A stretch of DNA of 64,000 nt from Dipetalonema caudispina (lineage: Eukaryota; Nematoda; Chromadorea; Rhabditida; Onchocercidae), in the NCBI GenBank assembly GCA_013365325.1, contig JABVXV010000004.1, positions 948,428 through 1,012,427 of the forward strand, written 5' to 3'. The translations under genes were made by a program, and so were the position numbers. Shown here piece after piece: positions 38,798 to 53,700 of the stretch. The stretch's first letter is position 1; every line of letters begins with the position of its first letter. The notes under the pieces were generated by a model. The model searched no databases. It had not been told where the DNA came from and saw nothing but the letters and a program-made list of their open reading frames with translations.

Positions 38798-41700
38798 ATG
38801 AGCGAATATTCATATGCATCATGGACTGGTCTAAATCCAGTTTCAGATGAACACGATCAAATGCAAAAGAAGACATTCACCAAATGGATCAATTATCATC
38901 TTGAAACAGTTAGTTTTTTTTTATCTTAATTTATTGCTATAACATTTTGCATCTTTTCTTTTTTTGGTGATCCATTGTTTTTATCTTGTAGTAATTTCAC
39001 TGTTAGAGATGTAATGCATTGAGTAATTGATGTAAGAAGATGCCATTGGGTGGAATCAAATAATGAAAAATTTTCCATTTCCTTTTTAACCATTTGTTGT
39101 TAAATGGGGACTCAGATATTACTGAAAAGTTTCATAAAAATTCAAATCATTCAAGCTAATTTTAAACATCAATAATTTTGGAACAATCCAAATCATCTTT
39201 TTCCACTATGTATCCTGAAAAAAATTGAAATCGTATTTTTCCATCTTACAAGCAATGGGGAAATCTTAATCCCAATAAATCTTCAAAATTGTGTTGAAAA
39301 GGGAACTTGACAAGGGAGCTAACTCTTTATCTGGTGGAAAAGCTATCAATTATCAAGGTCTTTCCTCAAGTTTGCAAGATAATGAAGGACATTTTTAGAC
39401 CCATTTTGATTCTAGTTGAAATAAATAACATAACATGTTTTAACTCAAAAATTAAGCCAGTAAATGTAAATTATCTCTGTGAAGATTACCATGAAATTTG
39501 ATTTATTGTTGGATATTTCTTTCTCTCCGAAACCATTCACCCACTTACACTTTCTCTTCGTCCTTGTGCCAATTAGTATGTGAAAATCAATCGTATTTTA
39601 CACTTCTGATATATTTCATTAAAGAACTCAAGTCGTAAATGAATATTTCGCCAATTATAAATTCATCATTCTATAGTTGTTATAATCCAAATTTGAATGC
39701 TCACTAATCTGTGTCAAGTTTTGTTTCCAGAGAAGATAATTTGTACAAGATAATACAAAAACTCACATTCAAATTTTTTAGAAAATTTTATTTTGACTTC
39801 GATTCCAAATGTGAGAATATTCGCCTGGAGCAAAAACTTAGAATGAAGTGAATTCCGGAAAACCTGTATTGGAGAAATGCAGCATACAGTTCCGATCTGA
39901 ATAGAAAAATTGGAACTTTGATTAGTCGAAGTTTAGTAACCAACCGGAAAGATTGAAAAATTTCAGTTTTATAGAAGTTTGCTTAAATTTGGGCAACAAT
40001 TCATTGCATCGCTTGTGACTGGTACCGCTTCCCGTTGATTTTAACTCTTATTTATTCAGTTCTTTCATTTTTCTTGTAAATCAGTTGCAGTTCATTGTCG
40101 AAGCTGCTACAATTCTCTTCGCTGAAATTTATTCTATTTGAACTTCAGATTTTGATAACTTCAGATAATTAGAAAAACAAATAGTTTTCTACCCAAATAA
40201 TTTTTCTTTCGAATTTCTTTTGAGGTAGTGGAAAGTAGTAATGCAGAAGAAACTATTTGAATTTTCGAGTAAATTATCTTAGTTACGATAAATGGAACCA
40301 TAAACCTTCTCAGTAATAAATAATGTCGCAAGCAAATCGTAAGCAGTTACGTTTCTCAACCGCTTATATTTTCACGAATTGCTAGAACAGCTGTGAAAAA
40401 AGTAATTGATGGTTTTGATAACAAAACCATCAATTACTTTTTTCAAGTGCAAATTTCATTTTTTTAATTTGAGGTATCAGATCATTTTAATTTATTTGAA
40501 CTTCCATCATAAATGACTTTCAACTCAAGCCATATCGAAGGTAATAAATATCATTATCAGTTCAGTTATCACTAGTGACACTTGTTTATAATAAGCACTG
40601 ATGAAGCAATGCACTGTTTCATGAATAACACATTTGTATTTGAAAATATAGAAGCAAATATATTATAAAATCTGCTACGATTTAATTTAATATCACATTA
40701 GAATAACTTCTTTCATCTGATTATTGCATTGCTATCAGTTGTGAGATTGCGATATCTCATTTCATATCACAATACGATATGTGGTAACAATGGCATAAAT
40801 TCAACAATGTAATGACACCAAAAGCAGTAAAATATTTTTACTTTTAAAAATTTATGGCAAAAGTGTAGGTAAATGTTCAGTGCACTATCCAGCATTTATT
40901 CATGCATAAGCTTAATATAAAGCTTAATATTGAACCATTCTATTTGTTCCTTTCGTTACTATCCAAATTCATATCACTTTTCTTTCTTGATAATTTCGAC
41001 ACATCTGTTTTGTCTTTTGACATTATCATTTGAGAGCTGCTCAGATTCATCATTTTGGAAACATAAGATAATGTAGTAAAAATGGATCAAGCATAGTAAA
41101 TTAAATCTTTGTTAGTTCAGTAAGTATTAATAAAGTTTCTCTTTTCAGCACAGTTCATCAGAACTGGTGGAAGATCTATTTGAGGATCTCAGGGATGGCG
41201 TGTTATTATGCCATCTCATCGAAGTTCTTACCGGTGAAGCATTGGTATGCTATTATCCTCCTGAACATTCATTATGTAACATATAGATAAGTTCTTTCGG
41301 GTTTTTTAAAATAGAAATCAACTATTTTTTTGTAAGAAAAGTTCTGATTCGTTGTAATCGCAGTGAATCTGATGAAAATTAAGAAATTTGATAGTAGGAA
41401 ATTATGCACATAAAAAATTTATAACTTTTTTCTTGTTCAGTGTTTGATAGCACTGTGAAATTAAAAAGAAGTGATGTTGAAAGGAAATGAAATTTTAGAT
41501 TTTGCTGAAAAGCGTATATCGTAGAATTTTTAAAATGCAGACTGATTTGTCGATTGATTTTGAATTTGAAAGAAATTTCAAAATTTTCAGCCAGTTAATA
41601 AGGCAAAAGAATCAAAACGGGTACACCATATCAGCAACTTAACAACAGCGCTAGCAGTTTTGCGACGCCGCGGTCTTGACTTGGTCAACAATAATCCAGC

Positions 41701-44700
41701 AGATATAGCCAATGGAAATCCTCGAATAATTTGTGGACTTATTTGGCAGATGATTCTCCATTTCCAAGTACGGAAATGCTTAAATTCACCAGATTTCCTC
41801 AAAAAGTGTTCCATCGAATTTAAAAGCATGGATATTTTTTATTCTTTTTTCTTACAGATTGAGACCAATGTGCAACTATTGAAAGAGTGGGGATTTGAAT
41901 TAGAATTGGCTAATAGTCCATCAACGTCCAGAACTGGTAGCGGAAGTAGCCCCTTCATGAAATTACCATACCAGAGATGTGTTGGACGTCTAAAAGCACC
42001 TGTTGATCGTGTAGTACTACGATGGGTAAATGCACAACTTGCAAGGTACTTTAAATATTGATTGGTTTTCTCAAAGTATTATGCATACATTTTTAAAGAA
42101 TTAAACACTAAATTGGTTCAAAATGATCTGGAGGGCAGTTTGAGCAAAGAAATGAGGGACAAACATTTCTATAGAAATTACGAATTGCTCGGAAATGAAA
42201 TATTTAGGGAAAGAAAGAATATGAGAAATCAAATAAGTTCAGAAGTATGATATTACGTTCAGAAAAAAGACAAGAAGCAACTCGAGAGGGAAGTATTGGA
42301 AATTAAATGAAACACTGTGCGTATAATAACTTTTTAGACCTTATAACATAAACCTAACTGATATGGATAAAAGTTGGCGTGATGGGATTGCTTTCAACGC
42401 ACTGATACATCGTATAAGACCCGAGTTGGTTGACATGAATATCGTACATCGAAGCACTCCAAAAACAAACCTTGAGCAGGTGAATAAAGTTTACTCAGTG
42501 GATTTGCAAAGTTTAGAGTTGAAAGTGGAGTGTTAAATCTGAAACAGTATTTCACTCCTTTATAATTTGTTTCTGTAGTATTCATTTTAAATCTTCACAT
42601 AACACGCTTTTGCTTACACCTGATCCTGCCTCTTGCTACTCATACAGGGAATGTGTAATAATGAAATTTCAGGCATTTCGATTAGCAAAGGAACATTTGC
42701 GTATACGACCATTATTGGATGTGGAGGATATGTTGTATGACAAATCAGATAAACGATCTGTGATTACTTACGTGTCACAGTTCATTCGTACTCTGAAGTA
42801 TTTACGACCGATTACTACATGTCCAATGATTGACGACCATTCACTGATTTCCTGGATGGAAGATACCTTGAGCATCTTGAGATCTTCTATTAGTGCACCA
42901 CTTTACGACCAGTATCAGGTAACTGTTAGTGCAGCACTTTACGACCAGTATCAGAAATTCACCTTGGTAAACCACTACACTAAAATATGATGGATAGCTG
43001 TCTACCCAATGATTAACGATCATGCACTAATTGCTCGGACAGAATACACTTTGAACATGTTGAAGTCTTCCTATTGAAATAAGAGTTTGAAATCAGGTCG
43101 AATTTTTCATTTGCATAAATTGAGTCCTAATAAGCATTTTCTTCAAGTAGAATTGCAGTAATTAATAAAATAATAGTAGTGCTAATGCATATTTATTTCT
43201 CCTCCATTTCCTTGTCAACTTTTTAATTTCTGATTCTGATTTTTCACTTTTTGCCCTCTTAATTTCTCTGTTTCAAATCCAGTTAAAACAGCAGTAATAA
43301 CTATCACACACTACCAGAAACTGCTTTTGTAACTATCATTTGATTTTCAACATTTTTCATTGTGTATTCTCAAAAATATAATCGCATCACTTAACACAGC
43401 GCATAAATAATATATTGAACTTGCTAGCATCATCTAGTTATCTTATTTATAACAACTGTGACAAAGATATTGTTTGCATTAAATTTAATCTAATTCTATA
43501 TATATTATAGGCATATCTGTCATTGCGGAAACAATATTTTGAGCATCGTAATGCGTATTATTCACTTCGCGAACATGCCACTACACTACCGGAAGGTGAA
43601 TGGAATCAGATTGAGGCTAGGTAAACTTGCACTTGTATTGAAATCAATAAGATCTATTAAATATCGTTAGCAGCCCAAGAACACGAAAGGAAAGATATGA
43701 TCATTGGCTAACTTCAAAAAGATAAATGCGTCTAGACCGACACATTTCATCGTTTTAATGATCTTAATTAGATCATATTCAAAGGAATAGAAATTGCTTA
43801 GCAGCGTCCAGATTTGCATTAACACATCATTAAATTGACAGACAAATATTGAAGTACAGAAAAGGTATTCATATGTACTACGAATATTGTTTTGTATATC
43901 TCCCAGAAATCTTCCTATTACTTCTTATTACTTCTTTGAAAAAATCCTGTTAACAGTTACTTTCCTTCTGTTTTGACCGATAAAGGATGACATTTCAATG
44001 ATATGCGATAAATAAATTGATAATACTAATTACCTAACTTTGAAAATATGATGATGAATGAAAGAAAAAGCTAAACAGAAACGATACTTTTGTCCCTTTT
44101 AATTTTTTGTTTTTATCAGTATGTTCCAACTTCACGTTTTCTGATATCATTTGAAACGAGCCTAGACGTTTTTTTAGCATATGAATAGGGACATTTTTGT
44201 TTCATATCGACAAAAACACGTTTTCGTATACCTGAAACTTTAATATATCAATAGTAACTTTAAAAGAACTAAATTTTAGTTGGAGGCTTAATAGTTTAGT
44301 CTTCTGTAAAGATAGTAAGTAAGACAAGCAATAAGAAAAACAATAAAATATTAAACTAAAATGAAAGAATAAACAAAATTTTTTAAAGAAGCAGTTTTAC
44401 TTGCCGAGATAATCTTCAAAAAGAGAGGATGCTTCTTTAATAAGAGTTTAGAGTCAATAAAGTATTGCTTGAATATGATTTCGTGAACATGGTAACATTA
44501 AGTCAATAAGGCACTCGATGTTTGATTTTGCGAATTATCTTAGTAATAAATAGTTTGAAGAGTTATTCAAATCAGATGGCGTGTGTTCCTTTACATGCAA
44601 ACATAGCAAAAATTCACTTGAAAGAATTTTTTTTTTTTTGAAAATATTGTTAGTTTTTTACTTGTATCCGTCCTTTCTTCATTCAGGAATGTATACTTGA

Positions 44701-47700
44701 AACAGCCATTAAAATTAGCATGAAATCTTTTACAATATGCACTTTTCTGCCACTATCTACTGCATGAAGAAAAAAGGCAGCAAAAAACTATCTTGGCGTC
44801 AGGCTAAAGTGAATTTACATTTCTAAAGCATCTGATGGATCGCAATTTTTGTAGGACAAAAAAAGGAAAGAAAGAAGGTATTGGCTAAAGAAACTAAACT
44901 AACTAAGCATTTTTTTTTTTCCCAAGAATTGTAGTTTAAGAAATGTAGAAGTACCACTGTAATTAGCCTATATATCTTCGCTTCTTCGGGTCAAAGATCT
45001 ACTTAATCACGATCATGTTTCATTGTGTTAATGCAAGAGCTGTTCAAGATGTCACTTAGCACTGTTAATCAGAGTTCCAAGCTAAATGATTTTGGTTTTA
45101 ATTATCTAAAAAGTTTTCGAAATGTCATTTGCAGCTGGAAGAGGATCGGAGATCTACTGGAAGATTGGAGTCATAGCCTAGAATGTGAATTACCTGAGAA
45201 ATTGTCTGAATTAGCACAGTGGTTATGTACCGCAGAACAAATGATACAAAATCCAGTGGACATACGGGTGGACGATGTACAGTTATCGTTGTCCAATATC
45301 AATGAATCAATCAGTCATCATAAGGTTTGCATGTTTAAAAATTTAGTTACTAGATTCAAGGATAGATGGATATTCTTACTCAGGTAAAAAAAAGTCTTAG
45401 CTTTCTCAGACATTTGCATTCCTCAGACCATTGTGTGTTTGTGTTAAAAAACATTTTCTACAGATTCACTTCTCGGAATTTCCTTGCCGTTCAGAACGAT
45501 TCCAATCCATCTACCTTAGCCGGAGAGTAGATGAACGCGAAGTTGCCGTGGAGTTGTTAGAGCCGTTGAAGATTCGATTTAATACTCTAGCAACTGCAGC
45601 CCCACGTCGTTTGCAATATCTTCATCGAGTACAAGCGCACTACCAGCTTCTTTCTAACGCAGAAGCACTGAATCAGAAAATGGAACGATGGAAATCCGGT
45701 GATTCAGCTGCTGCTATTCAAAAGTCTATGAAAGAATATAAGGTGATTTGAGTTTCTGCAAACTTTAGCAATTTCCTTTTTCCTTTAGTTTGGCATTTTT
45801 ACTTACTTTTCTATCCCGTATTTTTTGAACTATTTGATACTTCAACAATATTTGTATGTGAAATGTTTATTTATATGAAACTAGTTGAATATATCACTTC
45901 AAAATTGTAGATGGAAGCAGATAGCGCTCCAGCGAAGAAATTCAAACGACTTCTTGCACATCTTAAAGAAGTTTACAGTGAAGGTTTAATTTTTTTGTCT
46001 CCTTTTCAAATATTTGCGGAAATGGAATGAATAAATTGAGTTGCATTCATTACAAATAGCTGACGTTTCCATTCTTAAATAATCTTCTATTATGCACTCT
46101 GTTTGCGTTAATGTGATTGCTTTTATTTTTCTTATATAGTCAAACATTTGTAATTATTCTCGGAATGATCCTTCTAGCTGTTTGTAGTAAGTATTGCTAG
46201 CTTGTGATATAATTCTGAATACAGAAGCATTGGAAGTACATTTAAAAAATATATCGGTGAAAAGCTTGAAATTAATAATTAATCCCTTAAATATTTGAGC
46301 AGGAAATGCTCCCTGAAAGTTATTCTTGAGTTATTACTTTTACCTATTGGAATGAATTTACCGAACTTAATTTTTGCTTTTGAATTGTAGCTTCCTTAGA
46401 AGAAATTGATTGCGTTATGAAGCAGTGCGAAGACACGTCATTGGAAACAATGGAAAAATTCCACAAGTTGAAACTGCATTTGGATGCACTTTTCAAATTT
46501 TGGCGTGAATTTGAAAATACTATAGCTAAGGTATTGTAGCCAAAAATTACTTAATTTTTGAAAATTCAATTTAAAATTGAAGAGAATAATTCCGAATTTG
46601 GAGAAAATCTTTTTTCGGATTTGAAAAAGATTTGGTTTTTGGATTGAAATTTTAACTGTTGGAACTTTTATAAAATTCTTCCGATTTTTTCCAGATTGAA
46701 GAGCGAATCACACGTTCGGAGCGCGAAAAACGGAATTTGGTCGATGAAAATGACAAGGAGTTGTTGCGACATTGCGAGAAAATTCGCGATGATATCGCAA
46801 GATTTGGGAATGACCAAGTACAACAAGTTATCAGCAGTCGTCTTTTCGAACTGAGGAAACGTATCAGCGCCGTAAAACGAGTATATTTCTGAATATTTCG
46901 TGGATTTTGTAACATAAATACTTCGAATTGTTATACAAGATAAATTTTAGTTATTTATCCTCTTGGTACTACTAGTTTTTGAAATTTCATAAGACTCATT
47001 TGAAACCACAAAAATCAACATTACCGAACATTTAAGTCGGAATATTGAAATGAAAGTTTAGATAAATTGAACAATTTATGATTTTCCTTAAGTTGCGCTT
47101 GACCGATTTGCTAGACTTCTTTTACTTTTTAGCCTTAAAAATCTCAATACTTTGTTGTGAAGTTGCAGAAAATTCCAACAAAAGTAACATCGAAGCTGCA
47201 AGGAAATACATTATCAGAACAACTGGTAGGAACCAAGATTACGTTAGCAGGTCATGAAAGTATTGCTGCAGCAGCATTAGATACACAAGCCGTCGGCCTC
47301 AGTCGTCTTCAGAAGTGGCTTATCATGGCTCGTCAACAAATGTCCACTGTTGTCACCGACTTGAATACTTTGGAACAAGCAATTAATCAAGTGGCGGTTA
47401 GTACTTCTGGATATTAATGTAGAGATTTTTGTAATTTTAGGGATAAATATTGTTGTATGAGGTTCGTTTATTTGGTTGATTTTGATTTAGAAATCCATGG
47501 TACTGTGTTATATCATATGCAAGTACTTAAGCAATAACATTATGATAGTATCTAACATTAGGGATATAAAAATAGTTTTTGTTCATTTACTAATCATTTG
47601 CGTGTAGGATTGCCTTCGTGAAGTGCAAGGAGTGGAAAATGAACGGTTGATATTGCTAAAGACACGTGGTGCAAACAGTGAACAAAGTGTGGGCGAATAT

Positions 47701-50700
47701 CGCAAACTGCGTTCCGATTTGCAGGCCTTGTTGCAGCAGATGAAGAATGTTCAACCTCTGTTTTTATCATTTGAAAAAAATTATGATAATATTCGAAATT
47801 GGCTCAGTAACCAAGTGGGGATTTTTTTCTTTTCAGATTCCTTATATTTTTTCTACACTTTTTATATTTCTTCTATCCGATTCCTCAACGAAATCTTAAT
47901 TTTTTTTCAAATCTTAACTACAAATGGCTTATAACCAACATATTTTTAATGCATATTCTAAACCACTGAGCAAGTAATTTTACATGATCATTGTCTGATT
48001 TTTTAGCCACATTTCTTTCGTTAACTTATTCTGTGGTTTTATAGAATGATGAGGGAGAAAATGAAGAAAATGAGAAGGCCGATATGATTAATCATATGGC
48101 ATTCTTGGTGGGAACCTTATCACGAAATGAATATAAAAGATGGATTAATTGTGACTGCTTGCAGCATCGTCTCGATGAATTAAAACACAGAATAAAGGTT
48201 CAGTAATTTTATCACATACTTTATTGCATTGCAATGAACTGTATTGGAAAATTTAAAGTAGATGATGCTTGAAACGTATAATTCAGCATGCATAATATCA
48301 TCCTTACTAAAGCGGAAAATTAAGTGAGCTAATCAGAAATTTCCGAAAAATGAAGCTCGATGCCTACATTAACATAATTTAGACCGATCTTCCCTCTTCA
48401 TGCATTACCGTTAATTGTTGTAAAAAACCGCTGCGTCGTAATAATAATTTGCAGTAACAGGAAATATATATATCGGTTTCTATTTTTAATAAATTTCGTA
48501 ACTTTAATATCAATAATTATGAAGTTGACGGTTAGAATAGAGAATATACACCTTTATGTACGCAAGAAATCCTTGCAATATGATATTTTTTGAGAGAACA
48601 GAAAAGACAAGTCTTTTGACATTCGATGTTGGATTAATTATCAAAGTAAAAAAGTAAAAATAACCGTGTCTAAATTATTTTTGTTTTTTTTTTGATTTTT
48701 TTTTTTTGCAGGAAAGAAAAGAGAAACTTGTAGAGACGACAGAATCATCCGGAATTGCGGTGAGTTTTTGATACGAAGTTGATTTTTCCAATTCCAAAGT
48801 TGTCTTGTTGTTATCTAAATTAATTCCTCTTCCTCTTTAAATCTAATTCAAACAAATTGTAAAAGCTCGTGATGAAATGAAGAAAGTGATTCAGCTCAAA
48901 TAAAAGAAATTAGCATGTTTAAAAGAAGTATATTTACAATAAGTATTTTTAAAATTTTGCTTTCCAACTTCTTGTTTTGTTATATAAGGGAAAATTTTTA
49001 GAGATTTTTTTTAAATACTGTTTTGTGGTCAAGGAATGAGTGACATTTTGAATTTTTTAAAAATTTTCTGCATACGGAAGATTTTGAAAAATTTTATTTG
49101 GATATCAAATGTGTTAGTAGTAACTTTCAGGATGAAAAAAAAAAGTTCCAGCAAAAAAGGGAATTTGCTCATTCTTAAAAGTCTCTTCTTTAACAAATAA
49201 TGTAAGAGACAGGAATAGGCATCGGAACAGTCCCTTTCCGATAATTTCTCAGTTACATTGATGGTACGAATCCTTTTGGATCTTCAACCCTCACCGCCTC
49301 TGTCTCTTGTCCTTCAACATGATCGATTTTAATTTTTTTTTGAAATGAAATTCTTGGACGGCAAAGTGTAAATAGCTAGACATTCATTCATTTCCTTTCC
49401 ACGTCTATTTCATTTTTTCCCATTCAAAATTGTTCAAAAAACTTATGCTTTGTAACGTACCGGAAAATAAAATAGAAAGGAAGAGTAGAGAAAAGAGAAG
49501 GCAAGATCCTTATTCGTAACATTTATGCGGTCCAATTTTTTATGGGATAAAAATTGCTTTTAAAATTAGAAAATAATAAGGATTGTTTCACCCTATACAT
49601 TAGAAAAATGAATGTGGGAATATGACATCCAAAGAGAGATATCTCCGTAATGAGGACTATTAACTTATTTTTGAGACTTCAATTTCATCATTTATAAAGT
49701 GACCATCGGGTTTTTTTTTTTTTTTTTGCAATTGCATGTCTTTTTTTGCGTATACATGAAGTGTATCAGAAATTTAAGAGATATGTTGCCAAAACTTCTC
49801 TTTAAAATTCTACGTAATTTATTACTACATAAATCAGCTGCTTTTTCATGATCAGCTGTTGAGGTCGTTTTCAGACAATTAAATGCGTATCATTGCGAAT
49901 TTTATTTTGTTCTCTATTTTTTTCTATCATTCCTTCTATTGCTTATACTGCATTTTTACCCAGAATAGGTAACGTTGCAAAATTCTAAGAAATTTGGAAA
50001 CAAAAGAAAAAATTGAGGATCTTTTTAATTTTCAGATTAGAACAGCGGCTTTGGCTAAGAAGAAAAAACTGTTGGAACAGTCTCTGGAAAGCTGGGCAGA
50101 TATCAAAATTTGGATCGACAACATCACTGAAATCGACACTCATTTAGATGTTATTTCCTCTGCAGCCAACATTACTTCTATGCCCGTATCCGATGAATTC
50201 AACAATGAGAAAGAAAGGCTTCGGAAAGAATGGCATCAGAAGACAGAAGCTATTGGCCAATTGCAAATGATTCATGACGCCATCGGGGTACTTCGAAACA
50301 AGCTGGCTAAGAATCCGCGGCTGTCGGAAGTGATATCATTGAATGCGGAAATCGAAAATCTAAGTTCGCAATGCATGAATGTCATCGATCCCAGCATCAT
50401 AAGCCTTCGAAATTGTTACCTGAAGGAAATTGAGGAGGAACTTCGTACAGCCATCACAGAATCGTTCTCAAGGGCGGAGCAGCGAGTCAGTGAGTTGTCG
50501 ATGGTTGGTGAAACGGATGTACGGCTTGCTGTCGACATTCTTCAGGTCTGTTTTATTTTTGTTGATTGTGTGTATGTGTGTGTGTGTCTGTGTGTGTGTG
50601 TGTGTGTGTGTCTGTGTCTGTGTCTGTGTGATGAATGGACATACGTATATTGCCGATGTATTTCCTTAACACTACTTAACAAAATATCACTAAGTGATTG

Positions 50701-53700
50701 CTTTTTCGAGTTGTGAAGGGACAGACGAGGACAGAATATCTTAGTGCTGAGGCTAGACAGTGTTCCAAGCTTGCAGAAGTCATTCCTGAAAGTTTCAAGC
50801 AAACCGGGGTGTTCCCAGATGTTGGTCGTTGTTGCGACAATGTTTGAGTCATTTCTTTTTATAAATTTAATAGTGAATCGAAAATGATTTTAGATGGATG
50901 AAAGTTGGGTGAAAGTAAATGAATGAAATTTGGATTATCGGAAAATTTAAGTGAGTAAATGAAAAATGGATGAAATTATTGAAATTTGAAACACCTTACA
51001 TTGTTTCGTAACATTCATGAATTTGGCCGTCCAATTTCAATACAGTCTTATTACTCACGCATTATCAGTTTTATAGTGTAATGAAAATTTCTTGAGAATT
51101 GACCGAATGGAACAGTTATTTCATTGTATTTAGTTTATGATATCAGCATTTGTTTTTTCCTGTTATTACTCTATCGTCCAAATCTTCATTGCTTGTATAT
51201 AGTAGCAATTTCCTACTTTAAAATTAAAAAAAAAGTAATGAAAGTACATAATTTGACTAGAAACTTTGATAATGAAGTAGAGAACTTCTAAATTAAAATG
51301 GACAGGTCGCAGGGCACGTTTCTGGTTTCTGAAGTAGGATTTGTTTATATATAGCTAAAATTATGATTAGAAATAATGAAAAATTGTAGCAAAGATCGCA
51401 AACGTTGAGCTGACTATTTTAAGAACATAAAAAAGTGAATGCTTCAGATATAATATGTGGAGGCACATTGTATTTGAAGCATTGATTTGCAGTAATTTAT
51501 TATATTTTGTTAATTATTTGATAGTCACAAGAAGTGAGAATGAGAAAATCGATTATAAAATCGGTAGTTTTCAAATTGGATAATTGTTTCATTAGGAAAT
51601 TGAGCAAAGTATCCGTTAAAAAGTATGATAAGAAAAAACCGCACTCTGATCCTACACAAAACATTAATTCGCCAAAAAAGTGCAAGTTATACATTTATTC
51701 CTGCTCTTATCCAAGCAAATGAAACACGTAACGTGTTGGAAGCAATGAGCCTAGTATGACTGAACGTTCGATTGTTCCTCAATAACAGGGTTTTTACTGA
51801 TTGAAAGCCAAGCCGATCGTATTAAGCTTACAACTAACTGTAACTGTTCCAATCTCACCGACTTTTGACGTTGATGTTTATAAATTCAACGAGTTAGTTA
51901 AATTGAATTAGAAGGAAAAAAAATGTTTGATGGCTCAGCGTGTATGAGATTTATTGAAAGTCTCCCAGCTCTCGCTGAAGCAGGCATTAGCAATTCTATA
52001 GCCTACTCCTATTACTCTTCCTTCCATCGTATCGCATCACATCCAATGGGTTGTATTTTTATTTTGTCTCTTCTACCTTATGTTTTTGCTTTTGAAATGG
52101 CTAGATGTACACTCGATTATTTCCACAAAATTTTTTCCCCAATTTAAAACGTAATTTTATTGTATTTCGAGTAGATATATCTTTTATTTGAATTCAAATT
52201 GATTTTACATTTGCACTCAAAAGGGTAAGATTTGTTAAGGTATGAAGTTTTGAAGAATTTTGGTTTAGTGACCTCGAGAAAAGCTTTATACCATTTGCTA
52301 AAAGTTCAGAACGAAAACACTGGTGGAGTTATTTGTGAGGTGGCTGATATATATTGTTTTTTGAACTCAACAATTGTGTATTGTTTGCTATGTGCCTTAA
52401 TCACACAGTAAAGACTGAGTGGCATTTTAGTTTCTGAACTTTCAACCCTAATTTAAATTTCAAAGTTTACAGCAGACATCCAGAGAATTGATCATTTGAA
52501 AATAGAAAAGTTCATAATTCAAACATCTTTTACTTATCTTGAAGTTCAAGGATTATTATGTGAGGGATGAGGTGAAGAAAGGGAATTAGTGTTTTTGAAA
52601 TTTGAACTTCTGCCGTGAGTGGCAGGCGGAACTGATGATATGCTACAGATATTAGAACTCTTGAACTGAAACATTCAAAGCTTTCTGTGTCCTATCGAAT
52701 ACGTCCGTAGAGTTTGAAGTCGATTTTTGGCCCAAGTTAGCAAGCAGAGAATTTATGCTGATTAAAAAAAAATGCAAATTTTCAACTTTCAAAAACTAAT
52801 TAGATGGGCTTTACCTCTCAATTTTTAATTTTGAATTTGCACATACAGTGGAACGTCCATAATTTTAGTGTTTGAGCTTTTAATTTTGAGCAATTTTGAA
52901 TTGATTACGTCATTGTGAACATTTACTGCGATCGAAATCTTCTGTTTCCCTTTAAAAAAAAATACTCATTTTTTTTCATTTTATTTGGAGATCTTCGTTA
53001 AATTTAGCTGAAAAATGGTATCGTTTGGTGATAATATTGCATCAGATGTAGTCTGTTCAAATTTTGTTTTTTTTTATATTTTTTGTTTCAAAGCATTCTC
53101 AGTTGGAAAGGCGCTCGCTGATATATGTATGCACATCACTCCTTTCTTCCAATTCATGCGTTCAGCTTTCACTTCCCCTTTCTTTCTCTCTCTCTCTCTT
53201 TCCTTTTTTATCACCCACCTTTTCATTTTTTGAAAAAGGCGAAAATTTGGGTATCGAGGCCATTTGTGCATTGCTTCATTTCATCTTTTGATAAATAAAT
53301 TTGTGAATTTTTTTAGATACGAACAGTTGTGTCCTGAAATGTGCCTCTTCTACTATCTTTTTTGAACTCATATTCAAATAATTTCATTATTTTTCATTAT
53401 AAATTCTTGCTTGTAGGATTACGAACAAGAGGCACAAGGAATACTGAGTGACGACCCAAAACTTCTGGAAGTTATTTTGGCAATTGAGAAGGCCCAAAAA
53501 ACCTTACAAGCAAAAATGGATCTCTTCACTGGCCTACAGCATTTCTATGAAGCATTAGATACCATCAAACAAGAAAACGAACAGTGGAATTCGATCACAT
53601 CACAACAGGTTTCCTTGAAATTTTATAAAATTTCTACTTTTTTTATCGCAAAATTTTGCAGTTTTGTGTTCTCACTACAGCACTCGAAATTTATCGTTTA

